NCBI GenBank assembly: GCA_029204225.1
Contig: CM055111.1
Coordinates: 22,527,355-22,591,354, forward strand
Length of the DNA: 64,000 bases
Direction of reading: 5' to 3'
Source of the DNA: Diphasiastrum complanatum
Taxonomy: Eukaryota > Streptophyta > Lycopodiopsida > Lycopodiales > Lycopodiaceae
Part shown: in pieces, positions 19,443 to 29,807 of the stretch
Layout: each line of letters begins with the position of its first letter
Position numbering within the stretch: position 1 is the first letter of the stretch
The notes under the pieces: model-generated
What the model was told of the DNA's origin: nothing
The model's database searches: none
What the model saw: only the letters and a program-made list of their open reading frames with translations
Program-made: the position numbers and the translations under genes

Positions 19443-20273
19443 CTACGGTTGAGTTTTGTTGGGTGCAAGTGTAGGGGCTTGGCATTGGGTTTGTGCCCAA
19501 GTCAAGACCCAAGCATGATGAGTTTCAACTGGTAAAGTTTCTACTTGCACTGAACAGACTGGAGCAGCAGGTTTGGATCGGGATGGGCAGTCCTTTGCGT
19601 GATGTTCAATACCACAATTTTCACAAGCTGGAGGGAAATAGAGTTTATCTGGGCAACGAATACTACCTGCACAGATAAAGCATGCTTGTATTGCAGGTAG
19701 TTGGTGTGCGGCAAAGACAGCTTGGTTTGGATTATAAGCTTGGGCATTGGGATCCAGTGGTTGAGCATTAGAATCATAGGTATAATAAACAACTGTTTCA
19801 ATAGAGTACTGCAGTTGAGTATTGTCTTCCACATAGTAGGTGGCCGAATCGATGGTATTCGGATCAAGATAATGGACAACGTTTTGTGGGGCAGGTTGGT
19901 TAACAACAAACTGTTGACATGGGGATGGATATTGATTTGGTGCAGGTGGTCGTGGTTGGTAAACCCCTGGTCGTGGCATAGGTTGTTGTGGCAGGTAGGG
20001 GCGGTAAGCTCGATAAACGGTGGGTCTGGTGGCTGCTGGAAAATGATTTCGCAGTTGAGGGCATTCATTAGCAGTGTGATGCTGTGAGCAGATTGGACAC
20101 CAGACATTTTCAGTTGTGAAAAAAGTCACTTGGGTCACTTCTTTTGAAGAAAATGCCCAAGTTGACTCTTTTGTTGCTTCTCTCCGGTTTGAGAAGTTGT
20201 TCTGCAGCTCGTGTAGGACCTGGAGAGACGACGCGTGCTGTTTGTTGGTAGATAGAGCTAAGCACACAAGCAA
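19443..20273 (-). pseudogene. Gypsy gag, C-terminal half with two zinc knuckles
   Basis: 276 residues, in one open frame. It contains two CCHC knuckles with unusual spacing, CPICSQHHTANEC and CENCGIEHHAKDC (C-X2-C-X3-H-X4-C, or X4-H-X3). They are separated by a Pro/Gln/Tyr-rich linker (RPYLPQQPMPRPGVYQPRPP). The usual capsid domain before the first knuckle is missing, and only 85 bp lie between this start and the LTR. So the 5' part of gag was probably deleted even though the element looks complete at its ends. The same knuckle spacing occurs in the remnant at 30722-31314. Confidence 0.75.
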
Positions 20274-20340
20274 ACATACAACACGGAAGCAAGAAACAAA
20301 AGAAAGAAAGGAGAAGAAGCTAGGTAGAAAAATACTTAAA

Positions 20341-20358
20341 AAGCGGCAACGATGCCAA
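20341..20358 (-). other. Gypsy primer binding site
   Basis: On the minus strand TTGGCATCGTTGCCGC follows the LTR end. It resembles the tRNA-Asp-type primer site TGGCGCCGTTGCCGGGGA, with mismatches, and agrees with the copies at 128-146 and 5657-5674. Confidence 0.65.
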
Positions 20359-21165
20359 TGTTGGAAGTATTTCTAGTGAGTGCAGTGGCTAGGTCTACTT
20401 ACGGCTGTAGTATAGAGATGTATAGATTCAGCCACTTTTTAAGTTTCTACAAAAGCTTCAACAGAAATATGAAGGAATGAGAGCACTAAGGCTTACTCAA
20501 CTAGTGCCCAAAACAAAAATAAACTAATTAGTAACAACAATGAAAATCCTTGCTAAGGCTTACCCAACTAGCAAGGTGACTAGACTAATCCTAGATTAAT
20601 GCCCGAAGGGTAATAAAATGAGATTGCAGCTAATACTAAACAAATAAGCAATAATGAACATGCCACAATGAAACCGATAAAAAGGAGGCAAGAGGAGGCC
20701 CGAGCACCTTCCCTCAAGCTATGCACCTTTCCAAAGGGAACACAAATGAAATAGAATGATAATTTTCCAAAATAGAGATCAAGATAGCTTAATCACAAAA
20801 GTGTTATTTACAATGCAGATACCTCTCCTTTTATGGCAAGGAGGGTCTTCCATAAGTGTCTACTAACTTATGGGACTAATCTGTTTCTAGCCTTTCTAGA
20901 ACTTCTAACTTAGGATTTAGAACTTCAATTTTCTTAACTTAGGACAACTTAAGATAAAATATTTCTAATCTTAAGTTTCCTAAGTCTAAGTTTTGAATCT
21001 AAGTTTAAGCTATTTTATTATTATTTAAGCTTCTACTCATGGACTTACAAAACACATGCCATGGCTTGAAGTTCATTGACAGATACTCATACGTGGTCTT
21101 ACAAAGCACATGCCACGGAGTTTTATTATTTTTTTATTTTCTCTTTGTTAGCACAACTGCTAACA
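20359..21165 (-). repeat. 5' LTR of the gypsy element
   Basis: 807 bp, TGTTGGAAG...GCTAACA on the plus strand, matching 11617-12414. It carries the same palindromic edge (GTTAGCACAACTGCTAAC). Confidence 0.93.
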
Positions 21166-21170
21166 CAGAT
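21166..21170. other. Target site duplication, right copy
   Basis: CAGAT, identical to 11612-11616. Confidence 0.9.
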
Positions 21171-21589
21171 CCGACAACGACCATTTGCTTCAGCAGGTTC
21201 TTGAACTGGTTAATGTGATTATGCAAAGAATCACCATTTGCCATCTTGAGGGAGTAAAATTTCTTCCTGAGATGTAGCTTGGAAGCTATATCTCGCACTT
21301 CGTATAGTGTGCTCAAGATGTCCCAGAATTCTTTGGATGTCTGGGCCTCGGATACATGGCCGATCTGAGTATCCGAAATGTTGAGGATGATCAACGCGAA
21401 AGCCTTTCCATCCTTCAGCTTCCATCTCGCGGTTGCTGCATCATCTGCTTCGGGTTTCCCTTATGCACCTGTAACAACGTCATACAATTCTTTAGCCATT
21501 AGTACAGTTTTCATCTTATATTTCCACAGATGGTAATTGGCTTCATCAAGCTTATCCATGATAGGACTGGCTTTCCCTTGGGAATCCAT
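21171..21589 (-). pseudogene. Copia A gag, first part (split by the gypsy insertion)
   Basis: Begins MDSQGKASPIMDKLDEANYH on the minus strand at 21589 and runs through WKYKMKTVLMAKELYDVV. A TAA near 21463 is the only stop in this part. It continues to NQFKNLLKQMVVVGS, where the gypsy element interrupts it. The reading frame resumes without a shift at 11611. It is the same family as the gag at 4211 and the fragment at 49769. Confidence 0.85.
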
Positions 21590-21730
21590 GTGGAAGATTA
21601 GTCTAAGTGATAGAGAAAACTATTAGTGACTTAAGTATGAAAATCTGGTACTGAATTACATAACAAAAAGACAATTACTCTGTCGGCTGGTAGAGTCTTG
21701 TACTATGGAAGTTTATCAGGCTACAAAAAT

Positions 21731-21743
21731 GGCTCTGATACCA
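21731..21743 (-). other. Copia A primer binding site
   Basis: On the minus strand TGGTATCAGAGCC follows the LTR end ...CCCGACA. It matches initiator tRNA-Met and lies about 140 bases before the gag start. Confidence 0.88.
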
Positions 21744-22963
21744 TGTCGGGATTCGGAAAGAGGGTGTGTGAGTCTGAGAAACTAAAATAGCTCAAAAAAG
21801 AAACGAACACGAACAAGAAGCGAACTCGAAACTCGAACGAGAAATGACTCAAACAGAAAGTGTTCTTGCGCAGCGAAACGAGCTTCTCACTCTTTTCTTA
21901 AGTATGACTATGCCTATCAGAAACAAACAGAACGTTTGTGATAGAAATCACGGTTACATAGCCAAACATTTAGCAATAAAATATCAAAAGGGTAATTTGT
22001 CACAAACAGCTAGACAAATTATTTGTCACGAATAATTCGCGAAGTGCTAGACAAAGCTCAATTGATAATTTGTCGTGAATTAGTCGTGAAAGACAAGACT
22101 AAATATTAGTCGCGAACAGCTAGACAAATAATAATTCACCAAGAACAGATTACCAGATTGAACAATAAGAAAGTCAAATAGAATGTAGAAAAGCATAGCA
22201 ATATTGACATAAATATGAATGTAGAACGAGACAGAGCTGTTATCAGATTAAGTATAGCAAAATATACATGTCAATAATGTTGTGGAGCACAAGACAATAA
22301 CAAATGAAACTCCGTGCCCTACAAAGCTAATTCAATCTATAAAGGGGAATGAGCCTATTACTGACCATACAAAAGAATCAATGCACAAGGCATCTACTCC
22401 ATCTATTTCTGATAAGCTTCTGATACGTGCTATATTTTACACACACCGGATATGCAGATGGTATCCAACATATATACATGATTTTACAGGTGTGCAGATG
22501 AAGAAAGTACAAAGTGGATGTGCTCTCTATAGGAGATCGTGGGTGGATACTGTCATTGTCAAATCTGATTGCACACTTGCATAAGATGAGCGTGAGAAGG
22601 CCGCGACGTCAGCCTTCGCTGAAATGAACATTGGTGAAGATGCAAAAAATGCAATACTCTGGAAAATGCCTTAAAATTTGATTTACAGGGTACTTTCAAT
22701 TTTTTATTAGGGCACCTTTGGCATTTTGTAGACAGTGTCGCCTTTTCACATGTCACAAATCCCATGTAAAAACACGGTGTCGGCTTTTTCGTCTTTTCTT
22801 TGCCTATGGCAAATCACGTGTAAAAACACAATGTCGTCTTTTCACCTTTTTTGTATATCTCAATTTATATGTAAATATGTAGATTGTGCGACAACGTGAG
22901 TAAAATTACGGCATGAATGGAGGCAGATTAAAAATAGGATTAAGGAGTAAAAGAGATAAATCC
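21744..22963 (-). repeat. Copia A 5' LTR
   Basis: On the minus strand it runs from TGTTGGATTT at 22963 to CCCGACA at 21744, about 1.22 kb. The first part closely resembles the plus-strand copy that starts at 63765, including the GAATGGAGGCAGATT block. It contains repeated words of the type GTAAAAACACAGTGTCG (about 22765-22840) shared with other copia LTRs in the window. The partner 3' LTR is not present. Confidence 0.8.
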
Positions 22964-22965
22964 AA

Positions 22966-23214
22966 CAATTGTGTCCAGAAGCGATGAGCTGATTGCTCAG
23001 GTGAAGCATGATATTTCACAGCAGTTTGAAATATCAGACCTAGGGGAAGCAAAATGCTACCTAGGATTGCAAATTGACAGAGATCTTGACGAAGGGAAGC
23101 TGCATCTTGACCAGTCAAGATACATCCAAAAAATCATTGATAATTTTTGAATGACAGACTACAAGGGAGCTAATACGTCGATGGTAGCTGGAATAATTCT
23201 GACCAAGCAAGACT
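22966..23214 (+). pseudogene. Copia B reverse transcriptase, C-terminal part
   Basis: QFEISDLGEAKCYLGLQIDR, then KLHLDQSRYIQKIIDNF, is copia RT after the catalytic box. A stop follows DNF. The left side is cut by the copia A LTR and the right side by the element at 23220. The gene resumes at 28638. Confidence 0.85.
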
Positions 23215-23219
23215 GCCCG
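23215..23219. other. Target site duplication, left copy
   Basis: GCCCG, identical to 28633-28637, outside the TG...CA edges of the LTR element. Confidence 0.9.
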
Positions 23220-24051
23220 TGTGAAAAATGCAAAAATAAACTTGGTAGAGGCCAAAAATCTTGTATATAGATAAACACACATGTGTGGAGCCTGTTCCCA
23301 CGTGTGAAAATAGTGTACTTGTCATGTACCATAATCATATAGGTTTTACATATGATTTAATTCAAGTTCTAGTGGCTAAAAAGGCCAAAAACTAGTTTTC
23401 TAGACATATGACACATGGCATCAATCTATTGATTGCATGAGTCACATCCTTTGGTTAGGTGTCATATCCCATGTGTAGAAGACAGCTCACATGTGTGGAA
23501 TAAGCTGAAGTAGGCAAATTTTGACTTCTAGAAGATTTCCAAGTAGATCTCCATATAGAAGGAAAATGGACCAAAAGTGCTCAAAATAGAAGGTTTTTTC
23601 CAAGTGTTAGTTTTGCATGATGAATCATCATATGACAAAGCACCTTCACACATGTGGGATCAGAGGGATGATCAGTACCACGAGCTCCCACTTATTGTAT
23701 ATAGAGAGCCACATTTGGCCATAATCAATGTGAGACACCAATCTTGGTTTTGGAAGCAATTTTGAGTGATTCTCTCCATTTGTCTACATTTGTTTTGATT
23801 GTTTTGAGGTTCTATCAATGTGTACTTGATTTTCAGGTTGGAGTCCGTACTCAAACAATGTTTCACACGTGTGAAACCATAAAGTACACTTACCTTCAAT
23901 TAATGATTGTTCTTGTTAGGATTTTGTGTCTAGAATTGATCTAGATTGATCTTAATCTGAAGTAGATTGATAGGTCAAGTAATTTGACAACCAATCCCTT
24001 TTGAGGATCAGATTAGGATCCACTCTTGGTCCTTTTTGTACTTTTCTCACA
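23220..24051 (+). repeat. 5' LTR of the non-autonomous element
   Basis: From TGTGAAAAATGC to CTTTTCTCACA. It contains several palindromic words of the form CACAYGTGTG (near 23280, 23310, 23492, 23650 and 23868). A TATATAGA at about 23261 and a TATATAGA at about 23699 are possible TATA boxes. Confidence 0.93.
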
Positions 24052-24064
24052 TGGTATCAGAGCC
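24052..24064 (+). other. Primer binding site
   Basis: TGGTATCAGAGCC directly after the LTR CA end; initiator tRNA-Met type, as in copia. Confidence 0.9.
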
Positions 24065-25791
24065 TAGTACAAGAGGTTTTGTTAAAATTGATAGGGTTAA
24101 TCCAAATCAAAGCCAAAATTAGCAGTTTTTTGAAAACTAGTCAAATTTTGGGTAGCAAGTTGGATTTGATAGATATTCTCAAAATTTTTAGACCAAAACT
24201 TGTTGTGGGCTGTAGGAACCCTTTTCACACGTGTGAAGCCATACAGCTCCGGTTTTGGCTGAGAAAATTCAAAAATTTGTACAATTTGACTCACACACCC
24301 AATTTGAGATATTTTTGGTGCAAAATCAAGCATTTTCTATAGAGAATCTAATCCCTTGATTAGTTCTTGGATTAGATCAGCAAAAAAATTAAATTTGAAG
24401 CTTGAAATAGGTACATTAATTGAACATCTCTGATTTTTTGAGTGCATGTTGAAGTTGAGAGAGATTTTTGTGATATGATTCTACAAATGTAATTTGTGAC
24501 TTTCAAGAGACTAGATTTGAACATCTTCAACACTCTAGAAGGATCTACAAAAGATTAAGGAGTGATATGCAAGGTGAGAGGTTGTAATCCATTGTACCAT
24601 CACTCTAGATTTGTTCAAGAGTGATAGGGTCAAGTTTAGAAGCATCAATTTTCTAGAAAACATCCTTGGATCTGTCCTCCAAGTGAAACCTTTGAGAGTT
24701 TCTAGTGCATATAGAGCATCTATGCAAATCTTTTGTAGAATTTGACATAGATTGGCTTAAATAGAGAGTTCTAGAAAAGAGATTGAGATCCAAGTCACAT
24801 TGTTCAACCCTACTCAATTTGTTTGAGTGATTGTAAGGTTTGAAAAGAGTCATTAAGGTGTCTATGGCAAATGTGTAGAGAGAGATCCAATTTTCTAAGA
24901 GTTCCTTCCTTTGTAGAAGGCAAGATCTAGAAGCTCATTTTGTGTTGTTATTGGTGGAGAGTTCGTCTCTTCCCAGGTGATCAAATCTTTCTAAGTAGCA
25001 TTAGCTCTTTGAAGCACAATATCTTAGTGAGAAAAATCACAACCTTTGATTTTCAATTTCATTCCAAGTCTTAAGAGGTAGAGTAATTGATGGAATCCAA
25101 TAGGGGTGATTGAATCAATTTATTGAGCAAAAAATGACATAGTATGTATGAAACTCAAATTAGTTCTATTCAACTTTCTTTGTGAGAGTGTGAGGGTCAA
25201 TTTGAGATCCCATTGGATGTCTAGAATGAGGAGGAGTCCATATTTGAGTATTCATGCATGGATGAGATCTTTGTGAATCTCTATTTGTCTAATTTTTTAA
25301 GTTTTGTGAAAAATTGGTGGTATAGTTTGTTGTCAAATCAAATCAAATTCATTCTAAATCTCACGTGTGAGATTATTTGGGTCAAGAGTGAGTCCAAAAT
25401 TAAGTTTAATTTGCATGTATTTGAAACAAAACCCATCTTTTGTTCAAGAATCTCAAGTGTTGACAGAACTAGTCAAGTGAAAAGGAAAATCTAGGTGTCA
25501 AATGTTTTTCATATCCATTTCAACTTTCAAAATAAAGAGTCATTGGTGTTTGATGATTCCAATAGGAGATTGGATCTGATTTCTTTAGTGATTTGATTCA
25601 AAGATTGTGTGCTTTTGTCTTAGTGATCAAAGCAAAGTTTCCAAGTGACTAGTCATTACTGTGAAGATTGATTCTTAGGTTTGTGAGCTAGATCTTTTGT
25701 AGATCCTTCTAGATTGTTGAAGATGTTCAAATCTAGTCTCTTGAAAGTCTCAAATTACATTTGTAGAATCATATCACAGGTTTTTATTCAC
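24065..25791 (+). other. Long leader of the non-autonomous element
   Basis: About 1.7 kb without a convincing frame. Two short blocks occur in opposite orientation: the words around 24480-24545 (CTACAAATGTAATTTGTGA, CTTTCAAGAGACTAGATTTG) reappear reverse-complemented at about 25700-25770 (CAAATCTAGTCTCTTGAAAG, CAAATTACATTTGTAG). So a large stem with a loop of more than 1 kb is possible in the transcript. Confidence 0.6.
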
Positions 25792-26163
25792 ATGGCATCA
25801 ATAGGTGGCGTCCTATTGAAGGAAAGAAAGGATCTTGAGTGCAAACTTTGTGGCAAGGGAGGATATTTTTTCTGAAGATGCTACAAAAAGAAGACCAGTC
25901 CATCCAAGGAGAACCAAAGCAAGGGGGCCGAGGTGAAGGATGGAACTTCAAGCTCAAAATGCAAATACAAGAAGGACAAGTCCAAGGAAAGGTGTTTCCT
26001 TTGTGGAAAGGTGAATGAGGCTTGGAGTCTCACAAGGACTTGCAAGATTTGTCTTCAAGAGTCCATCACAACACATGTCAAATCTTTTGAAATTTTTCAT
26101 TTGGAAGTGCATTGTTTGGTTCAAGATGCAAAGGTAGATGTCACTTTCATGAAAGTAACTTGA
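25792..26163 (+). pseudogene. Gag-like zinc-knuckle frame
   Basis: Starts MASIGGVLLKERKDLECKLC at 25792 and has one TGA at 25873. CKLCGKGGYFF, a stop, then RC has the spacing of a copia Gag zinc knuckle with Tyr in place of His. A basic stretch (CKYKKDKSKERCFLCGK) carries a second Cys pair. It ends TFMKVT at 26163. Only this nucleic-acid-binding part of Gag can be recognised, and the N-terminal Gag domain is not visible upstream. Confidence 0.6.
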
Positions 26164-26426
26164 ATTTATTTCATGTCCTTGGAAAGTATTTTGCTTGGAA
26201 CTTTGGACAAGTTCAAACTTATTCTTATTATCCAAGAGAAATCAATCAAGAATAAGGAGCAATCACAAAATGAAAATAGTTTCATTTATGCGCTCATGTC
26301 AACTTATGAAGAACCATTTGCTTTGAAGAGATTTTTGTATCTCAAAGGTGGATTAAGGCAATACTAGTTGAGTGTGATGCCTTAAAAGATAGCAAAATAT
26401 GTTTTCCTTGTAAGCTTACATTAGTT

Positions 26427-27662
26427 ATGAAGTCAAGGAAATGGAAATATCTTCATAATGTAGGATTTTTTGGTTTCAATAAGACCATGAATGATGTATT
26501 CATTCATAAAGATGAAAATTGTAAGTTTTCAATCTTGAAGGCAAGTTGTAAACTTCTTATGAGAATAAGTGAAGCATCCAAAGTGGACACTTATATTCAT
26601 AAGCAAGTAGTTAGTCTTATTGAGATGGAAATGCCTTTTGATTTCAATATTAGAAAAATCATGCCAAGTTGTGGTGATTTTTGGACTTATGTTTCTAGCA
26701 TAAGTAATTTTGATAATCATAGGAAGTGCATATTGTGTGGTCATAGTTGTTGTGATCATTATGAGACATGGAGGTCTCGGATTTCCATAAAAAAGGAGCA
26801 CCATGAAGAGGATCTTAAGGAGTCATCTCAAGGTTCAAATGTGCCAAGGATTGAGGAGGAGAATCCTTCTCAAGGTTCAAGTGTGCCTAGGATTGAGGAG
26901 GAGAGACCACCTCAAATTGTGATTCCAAAAAGAAACTCAAGAAATATGGTTGAGTCCATGTGGCTCACATTTCAAGGGAAAGAGGAGCATATCTCATGTG
27001 GTATACATCACATACTTATTTCTCTTATGTCATTTGATAAATCAATTTGCTTTAGTGAGATCATTGCATCTCAAAATTGGAGTAAAACCATACTAGTTGA
27101 GTATGAAGTCTCTCTTGAGAACATAGATGATGTTTTTAAAAGGTTGAAATTGATTTTAAATCAATTAGAAAGCAAATGGTTATTTCATCAAATGTATGCT
27201 CTTGAGTCATGCAAGAGCAAAAGTGATTTGTTCACTCATAGTTTGAAAATTTCTATTGAGGCAAATTGTAAACTCTTTATGAGAGTAAGTGAATCATCTT
27301 CTAAAGACACTTATCTCCATAATGAAGTATTTAGCCTCATTGGATCAGAGATTAGCATGGTAAACAAGCATGAAGATATGATGCAAACACTTTGTTATTA
27401 TAGCATGCATAGTCTTGCCAATTTGGATGAGTCTAATTTTCTAGATCGTGGTAACATGATGCTAGATCTTTGTGATCCTAATAAATCAAGAAGAAATATT
27501 TATTTTCTCATGAAGGAGCATGCACATGAAGAAGGAGCAAGCCTCAAAGCCAAGCATCTACATGAAATTTGGAAGGAATCAATTTTGGAGGTGCTAGGAT
27601 GGTGCAAATCTCTCAAGCTCATCAAAGATGTCAACATCAAAGAAGCACTATCATGGATATGA
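26427..27662 (+). CDS. Unknown 411-residue protein of the non-autonomous element
   Basis: Intact frame, by far the longest in the window. I recognise no family and see no catalytic motif, signal peptide or membrane segment. It has two related modules. Module 1 (about residues 34-69) has CKLLMRISEASKVDTYIHKQ; module 2 (about 273-309) has CKLFMRVSESSSKDTYLHNE, both followed by V-SLI. The similarity reaches further upstream: RWIKAILVECDALKDS is readable in the same frame before the ATG (about 26347-26394), against NWSKTILVEYEVSLEN at residues 217-232. A Cys/His cluster CILCGHSCCDH lies at residues 101-111. An acidic linker has a 14-residue tandem repeat (QGSNVPRIEEENPS, QGSSVPRIEEERPP). The frame is open back to about 26312 without another Met. 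It could be a diverged Gag or a captured host gene. Confidence 0.7.
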   Translation: MKSRKWKYLHNVGFFGFNKTMNDVFIHKDENCKFSILKASCKLLMRISEASKVDTYIHKQVVSLIEMEMPFDFNIRKIMPSCGDFWTYVSSISNFDNHRKCILCGHSCCDHYETWRSRISIKKEHHEEDLKESSQGSNVPRIEEENPSQGSSVPRIEEERPPQIVIPKRNSRNMVESMWLTFQGKEEHISCGIHHILISLMSFDKSICFSEIIASQNWSKTILVEYEVSLENIDDVFKRLKLILNQLESKWLFHQMYALESCKSKSDLFTHSLKISIEANCKLFMRVSESSSKDTYLHNEVFSLIGSEISMVNKHEDMMQTLCYYSMHSLANLDESNFLDRGNMMLDLCDPNKSRRNIYFLMKEHAHEEGASLKAKHLHEIWKESILEVLGWCKSLKLIKDVNIKEALSWI

Positions 27663-27790
27663 TGATTTCAGATCAACATCAAGCTCATTGGCTGATCTTC
27701 ACACCTTTGGACCAGCAAAGACCAATTCAGCCCATGGACTCAAGTTCAAGATCATCACGTTTTTCATCAAGCTAGATTTACCAAGCTAGA

Positions 27791-27801
27791 TTTTTGAGGA
27801 G
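27791..27801 (+). other. Polypurine tract (short, T-interrupted)
   Basis: TTTTTGAGGAG directly precedes the TG of the 3' LTR. Confidence 0.6.
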
Positions 27802-28632
27802 TGTGAAAAATGCAAAAATAAGCTTGGTAGAGGCCAAAAATCTTGTATATAGATAAACAAACATGTGTGGAGCCTGTTCCCACATGTAAAAATAGTGTAC
27901 TTGTCATGTACCATAATCATATAGGTTGTACATATGATTTAATTCAAGTTCTAGTGGCTAAAAAGGCCAAAAACTAGTTTTCTAGACATATGACACATGG
28001 CATCAATCTATTGATTGCATGAGCCACATCCTTTGGTTAGGTGTCATATCCCATGTGTAGAGGACAGCTCACATGTGTGGAATAAGCTGAAGTAGGCGAA
28101 TTTTGACTTCTAGAATATTTCCAAGTAGATCTCCATATAGAAGGAAAATGGACCAAAAGTGCTCAAAATAGAAGGTTTTGTCCAAGTGTCAATTTTGCAT
28201 GATGAATCATCATATGACAAAGCACCTTCACACATGTGGGATCAGAGGGATGATCAATACCACGAGCTCCCACTTATTGTATATATAGAGCCACATTTGG
28301 CCATAATCAATGTGAGACACCAATCTTGGTTTTGGAAGCAATTTTGAGTGATTCTCTCCATTTGTCTACATTTTTTTGATTGTTTTGAGGTTCTATCAAT
28401 GTGTACTTGATTTTCAGGTTAGAGTCCGTACTTAGACAATGTTTCACACGTGTGAAACCATAAAGTACACTTACCTTCAATTAATGATTGTTCTTGTTAG
28501 AATTTTGTGTCTAGAATTGATCTAGATTGACCTTAATCTAAAGTAGATTGATAGATCAAGTAATTTGACAACCAATCCCTCTTGAGGATCAGATTAGGAT
28601 CTACTCTTGGTCCTTTTTGTACTTTTTTCACA
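27802..28632 (+). repeat. 3' LTR of the non-autonomous element
   Basis: From TGTGAAAAATGC to CTTTTTTCACA, nearly identical to 23220-24051; followed by the GCCCG duplication. Confidence 0.93.
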
Positions 28633-28637
28633 GCCCG
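28633..28637. other. Target site duplication, right copy
   Basis: GCCCG, identical to 23215-23219. Confidence 0.9.
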
Positions 28638-29290
28638 CGCCATGCAGAACGTGCCCTATAGGAAGTTAGTCGGATCACTCATGTACTTGGAAGATAATAC
28701 ACGCCCTGACATTGCTTATGCATTTCTAAGAATGAGCCAGTTTAGTATCAATCCAGGCCCTACGCACTGGAATATAGCCAAGAGAATTCTGCAAAACCTT
28801 CAACAGACAAAAGATTATGGGCTGTGTTTCTCTCAACATGAAGGATTCCAGATCAAATCCTATAGTGATGCAAGCTGAGCATCCTTGAAAGATGACTTTA
28901 AGAGCGTCTCAGGAGGATGCACAATAGCAGCCGGTGCAATTGTGATATGGATCAGTAGGAAGCAAACCAAAACTGTGCAATCATCCTACGAAGTAGAGTA
29001 TGTTGTAGCTGCCAAGATGGCGAACGAGCTTACATGGCTCAAGTAGTTTCTTGATGGACTGGGAGAGAAATCCAACGAGCCGCTGCTACTATTCATGGAT
29101 AACACGTCTGCCATTCATCTGACGAAGGATCCAGTGTTTTATTCCAAGACGAAACACATTGCTATCAGATATCATCTGATAAGAGATCTGGCTGAGAAAG
29201 ACAGGTTGAGGACCGAGTTTGTTGCAATGAAACAGATGGTGGCTGATATTTTCACAAAGCCTCTTGACAAGGCAAATTTTGAGAAGCAAC
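28638..29290 (+). pseudogene. Copia B RT end and RNase H
   Basis: NVPYRKLVGSLMYLEDNTRP, then DIAYAFLRMSQF, is the end of the RT/connection region. SYSDAS, SSYEVEYVVAAKMANELTW and LLFMDNTSAIHLTKDPVFY give the RNase H acidic residues. KTKHIAIRYHLIRDL and VADIFTKPLDKANFEK are the typical copia C terminus. Stops follow SDAS and WLK. It continues the gene interrupted at 23215, although the frame is shifted across the junction. Confidence 0.88.
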
Positions 29291-29807
29291 ATGCCAGAAA
29301 AATACCAGCTTTGAGAGTTTCTGTTTTTCAATGTCTTAGTATTTTTCTTAGTTTTTCCTTTGCTACTTTTTTTTTTTCTGACTATTGCATTTTGAACTAT
29401 GTTTCACACAGTCTGCATTTTTGAACTGTTTTGTTGGACAGTTCGCATTTTTGGGTCATGAAAAAAATTCAGCACTAAGTCAAAAACACTTAGAAAATGA
29501 TTTTGGCCAACTCTCCCAACACTGTCGCATTTTTCGCATTTTTGCAAAAAAGACGACACTATGTTAAAAATGCCTTAGAAATGTTTTATGGCCTACTGTC
29601 ATGTTTTTTACCTTTTGGAAAAAAGCGACACTGTCACCAAACCTTCTGGGATAAAAGCGAAGGTGCCCTTGAAAAAGTGACACTGCCCTTAAAATCACGA
29701 AAGTGTCTTTTGACAAAATGCGAAGGTCTGCAGCGTGAAGGCACTGTGCAACGAGCAGAAGGCAGCTAATGCACGAACAACAAGAGAAGGTCAAACGACG
29801 TGAAACG

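Larger units (their letters stand above)
11617..21165 (-). mobile_element. Complete Ty3/gypsy LTR retrotransposon nested in copia A gag
   Basis: 9549 bp from TGTTGG to GCTAACA, with two LTRs (798 and 807 bp) and 5 bp CAGAT duplications on both sides. Internal order on the minus strand is primer site, gag, protease region, RT, RNase H, integrase, then an extra 3' ORF region of about 3.1 kb, and a polypurine tract. This order and the tRNA-Asp-type primer site place it in the Athila/Tat-like part of plant gypsy. Pol has frameshifts and stops, so this copy cannot move by itself. It lies in frame inside a copia gag, which dates that copia as older. Confidence 0.93.
23220..28632 (+). mobile_element. 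Complete non-autonomous LTR retrotransposon with an unknown ORF
   Basis: 5413 bp with 832 and 831 bp LTRs, an initiator-Met primer site, a polypurine tract and a perfect 5 bp GCCCG duplication. The 3.75 kb interior holds a Gag-like zinc-knuckle frame and a 411-residue frame, but no protease, integrase, RT or RNase H. It inserted into copia B pol. The two LTRs look highly similar by eye, which suggests a fairly recent insertion using enzymes from a partner element. A related LTR, primer site and leader occur at 35312-36480. Confidence 0.93.

Noticed and set aside
19701-20087. 128-residue plus-strand frame and a 188-residue shifted minus frame
   Set aside because: Shadows of the zinc-knuckle gag at 19443-20273.
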